A stretch of 7,900 bases of DNA from CAZGRP01 sp964527995 (GTDB lineage: Bacteria; Zhuqueibacterota; Zhuqueibacteria; Oceanimicrobiales; CAZGRP01): contig CAZGRP010000113.1 of assembly GCA_964527995.1 (NCBI GenBank), positions 1 to 7,900 of the forward strand. The letters run 5' to 3'. A model generated the notes under the pieces. That model ran no database searches and had not been told where the DNA came from. It saw nothing but the letters and a program-made list of their open reading frames with translations. Both the position numbers and the translations under genes were made by a program. This document shows positions 5,774-7,900 of the stretch, in pieces (position 1 is the stretch's first letter; each line of letters begins with the position of its first letter).

Positions 5774-7858
5774 TCAGCGCCGGCCTGCATTCTCCAGGAA
5801 CCGTTCTTTGAAGGTGGGGCGCTCGCCGGCCATCTTCAGGAACAGATCGAGCGGCACCACCTCGAACTCCGGACCGAGCTGGTCGAGGATGCTCTTGACG
5901 CGCTTGATGTCGCTCGACTCGCGCACGTGCATCAGCAGAAAATAAGGCCGCTCCTGGTTGATGGCGGCCAGCTCCTCGAGATCGGCGACGGCGTCGGCCT
6001 GGGAACGTGTCGGCGAGAGATAGTAGTCATACGATATCAGCGGCCGGCCGTCTCTCACCGCAAAGGTGAAGGCCGGGGCGTAGCCATTGACGAAGCCGAT
6101 GGCGTCCGGCATGCCGTTGTAGTAGGCATCCACCACCCGCCGCGTCAGCTCGGTGTTCCCCTCCACCGTCGCCCCCTCCGAATAGTCCATGATCTCGAAC
6201 ACCCTGAGATCGAGCTGCTGCATCAGCTCCCTGGCCTTGGCGATCAGTTTGGGGAGCATCTCAGAAGGCACGGCCTTCGGGTACATGTACCCCGGCCCCG
6301 ACAGCGCGCCAATGAAGTAGTCGTTGGGGGTCGCCATGCTATAGAAGAACTCCTGCATCGCCGGCGCCAGCCAGAGGTAGTTCATGATCACTTCCCAGGC
6401 ATAGGGGATCTCACCGCGCCCCGGTTTGAGCCAGGCGCCCAGGCCCAGGCCGTCCGTCTGGATGCAGGCGATGTACACCTTCTTTTCGGGGATGTAGCGT
6501 TTGCCCGGGACCACGTTATGGTGGTTGCGGAACCGGAATCCGGGAGTCGGCGGCACCTGGCTGCTGAAGCTCAGGTTGGGCAGGGTGTGCAGCCCCTCGA
6601 CGCGCAGGCCGTAACTCGACGTCAGCTTGACGAAATCGCGCTCTTTGTCCTTGGCGTACGAGTGCCACCCCATGACCATGGACATCGGCTTCATTCCGCT
6701 CAGGATCCGGCGGGCCAGGGCGTACTCCTCCTTGTCCGATTCCTTGGTGGACAGGTCGGTGAAGAAGGCCCGCTGGTAGATGCCCCAATCGGCCACCCCC
6801 GGCTTCATCACCTTGCCGGCTTCACCCCCCATCCAGATGACAAAGTCCTTACTGGTACGGTCCCAGTAGTGATTGTAGGCCCAGGTGTAGATTTGTGCGT
6901 CGCTCTGCCCGCGGAACTGGCCACGGAAATCCGCTACCGGCTTGAGGCCGGCCTGTTCGACCATGGGAATCAACTCTTCGCTCACCACCACCGCGTCCTC
7001 GAGCCCGGCGACGGTGAAGGCGACGATCAACGAGGTGCGCACCGCTTTGTCCCAGACGACATACCCCTTGACATGCTTCCGCAACGCCTCCAGGGCCTGC
7101 TCTGGCGTTTTCAACTCTTTGAAAGTGTAGTACCTCTTGTCCCTGTAGAAATCGAAGACCGCCGGCGTGTAGTTGAAAGCCCAGGTCTTCGGATAGACAA
7201 AGTAGAGGCGCGGTGCCCCCCGGTTGGCCAGTCCCTGCAGGCTGATCAGAAAGGCCTGCTGCGGCAGCCTGCCGTCGATGCGCCAGTCATCTTCGAGCTT
7301 CATGAAGTACGCCTGCCGGGTGCCGGCGCGCTTGAAGACGTACACCAGGCCGGGCCCGCTGCGGCGGCTGGAGCGGTCGATCGACAGGGTGAGAAGCTCG
7401 CCCCCGGAAGTAAGCTGATAGGTCTCGACGCTGGTGATCTCCCTTTTTCCCTGCGACGCCAGCACGGTGTAGCGCTTCTCCACTCTCAACACCGTGCCAT
7501 CTTTCTGCCAGTTTGCCTTCACCTTCACGGTGGAGCCCGGCTTCATGGAGATCCCCATGAACACGTTGGTGGGCCAGACGCGGTCGCGAACCGGCACGTC
7601 GTTCTCGACGCCACCCGTACGCACGCGCAGGGTATCTTTGAAATTGCGCCTGCCACCCCACTTCTGGATGATGGTGACGGTCGAGCCGTCGCCATGGAGC
7701 TCCACCGAAAGCGTGCGAAAGAGGCCGATCTCGGAGCTCTTCTGCGGCAGGAGCGTCCATTTGCCCTCCAGGGGCGACTTATCCCCAGCCACCGCAGAGG
7801 CCGTGAGACCAAGGACAACGATCAGAGCCAACATCCATTGTCGTTTTGGATTCAACAT
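5774..7858 (-). CDS. Secreted lipocalin-like / GxGYxYP domain protein
   Basis: This 694-residue protein has a signal peptide at residues 1-24 (ASAVA|GD cut). Residues about 28-182 form a beta-rich domain that starts with a lipocalin-type Gly-x-Trp (Gly32-Lys-Trp34) and alternates strands of the kind seen in bacterial lipocalin-like domains. Residues about 195-420 fit the N-terminal GxGYxYP domain, with LQGLANRGAPRLYF at 207-220. Residues about 440-694 fit the C-terminal part and contain the family motif GPGYMYP at 521-527. The family is described as putative glycoside hydrolases, but I know of no proven activity, and no catalytic pair can be assigned here. Acidic residues near the motif, such as those in EIMDYSEG, are candidates only. 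The start is firm: AAGGAGG lies seven bases upstream. It is the first gene of the visible co-directional series. The GxGYxYP call is strong; the lipocalin-like label rests on pattern. Confidence 0.88.
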   Translation of the reverse strand: MLNPKRQWMLALIVVLGLTASAVAGDKSPLEGKWTLLPQKSSEIGLFRTLSVELHGDGSTVTIIQKWGGRRNFKDTLRVRTGGVENDVPVRDRVWPTNVFMGISMKPGSTVKVKANWQKDGTVLRVEKRYTVLASQGKREITSVETYQLTSGGELLTLSIDRSSRRSGPGLVYVFKRAGTRQAYFMKLEDDWRIDGRLPQQAFLISLQGLANRGAPRLYFVYPKTWAFNYTPAVFDFYRDKRYYTFKELKTPEQALEALRKHVKGYVVWDKAVRTSLIVAFTVAGLEDAVVVSEELIPMVEQAGLKPVADFRGQFRGQSDAQIYTWAYNHYWDRTSKDFVIWMGGEAGKVMKPGVADWGIYQRAFFTDLSTKESDKEEYALARRILSGMKPMSMVMGWHSYAKDKERDFVKLTSSYGLRVEGLHTLPNLSFSSQVPPTPGFRFRNHHNVVPGKRYIPEKKVYIACIQTDGLGLGAWLKPGRGEIPYAWEVIMNYLWLAPAMQEFFYSMATPNDYFIGALSGPGYMYPKAVPSEMLPKLIAKARELMQQLDLRVFEIMDYSEGATVEGNTELTRRVVDAYYNGMPDAIGFVNGYAPAFTFAVRDGRPLISYDYYLSPTRSQADAVADLEELAAINQERPYFLLMHVRESSDIKRVKSILDQLGPEFEVVPLDLFLKMAGERPTFKERFLENAGRR

Positions 7859-7865
7859 CGCTTTT

Positions 7866-7872
7866 CCTCCTT
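7866..7872 (-). promoter_or_regulatory. Ribosome binding site of the GxGYxYP gene
   Basis: AAGGAGG on the minus strand with a seven-base spacer to the ATG at 7858, a near-ideal Shine-Dalgarno site. Only 42 bases lie upstream in this window, so the promoter cannot be seen. Confidence 0.85.
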
Positions 7873-7900
7873 GTGTACCTGTGCGCGCTGACTTCTGTTT

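Noticed and set aside
5765..7891. Plus-strand open frame of 708 codons opposite the GxGYxYP gene
   Set aside because: Same reason; the minus-strand product has a signal peptide, family motif and strong ribosome binding site, and the plus frame simply follows its codon pattern.
1..7900. CRISPR array, insertion sequence, tRNA or tandem repeat
   Set aside because: Reading through the window I saw no regularly spaced direct repeats, transposase motifs, terminal inverted repeats or tRNA-like cloverleaf; nearly all of it is occupied by four ordinary-looking genes.

Overview
The window is GC-rich bacterial DNA, visibly well above 60% GC. It looks like a draft or metagenome-derived scaffold, because it contains a run of exactly 100 N. 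All supported genes lie on the minus strand and read from high to low coordinates. Shine-Dalgarno sites (AAGGAGG, GGAGGA, GAGGA) precede the three readable starts. Three of the four proteins are predicted to be exported: two have cleavable signal peptides and one has an N-terminal membrane anchor. The mix of an exported S9 dipeptidyl-peptidase, a penicillin-acylase-family hydrolase and a secreted GxGYxYP protein suggests a heterotrophic Gram-negative with a periplasm. Acidobacteriota would fit, but that is inference from gene style; there is no rRNA or other marker gene.

In transcription order the layout is as follows. (1) 7858-5774 encodes a secreted protein with an N-terminal lipocalin-like domain fused to the two-part GxGYxYP domain. 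(2) After a 61-bp gap, 5712-3478 encodes an exported dipeptidyl-peptidase-IV-like S9 serine peptidase with an intact Ser615/Asp689/His721 triad and the Glu204-Glu205 aminopeptidase motif. (3) After a 73-bp spacer that can fold into a nested 17-bp hairpin, 3404-2727 encodes a cytoplasmic protein of unassigned function. Its N-terminal half looks like a PD-(D/E)XK nuclease core (Asp49, Glu58, Gln60), followed by a possible winged-helix tail. Its 3' end runs into the assembly gap. (4) From the other side of the gap, 2624-192 encodes a penicillin-acylase-family (S45) Ntn-hydrolase whose start lies at or inside the gap. The last 191 bases show no convincing gene.

The genes are co-directional and closely spaced, so co-transcription of genes 1 to 3 is plausible, though no promoter or terminator is evident. 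Functionally, the peptidase and the acylase both cleave small amide-bonded substrates outside the cytoplasm, which would suit peptide or N-acyl compound scavenging. The GxGYxYP protein may act on a glycan, but that family has no firm activity. The putative nuclease-like protein has no obvious link to its neighbours. I see no CRISPR array, mobile element, tRNA or rRNA. I did not find a clearly new multi-gene system. The most unusual items are the nuclease-like hypothetical protein and the structured spacer in front of it.
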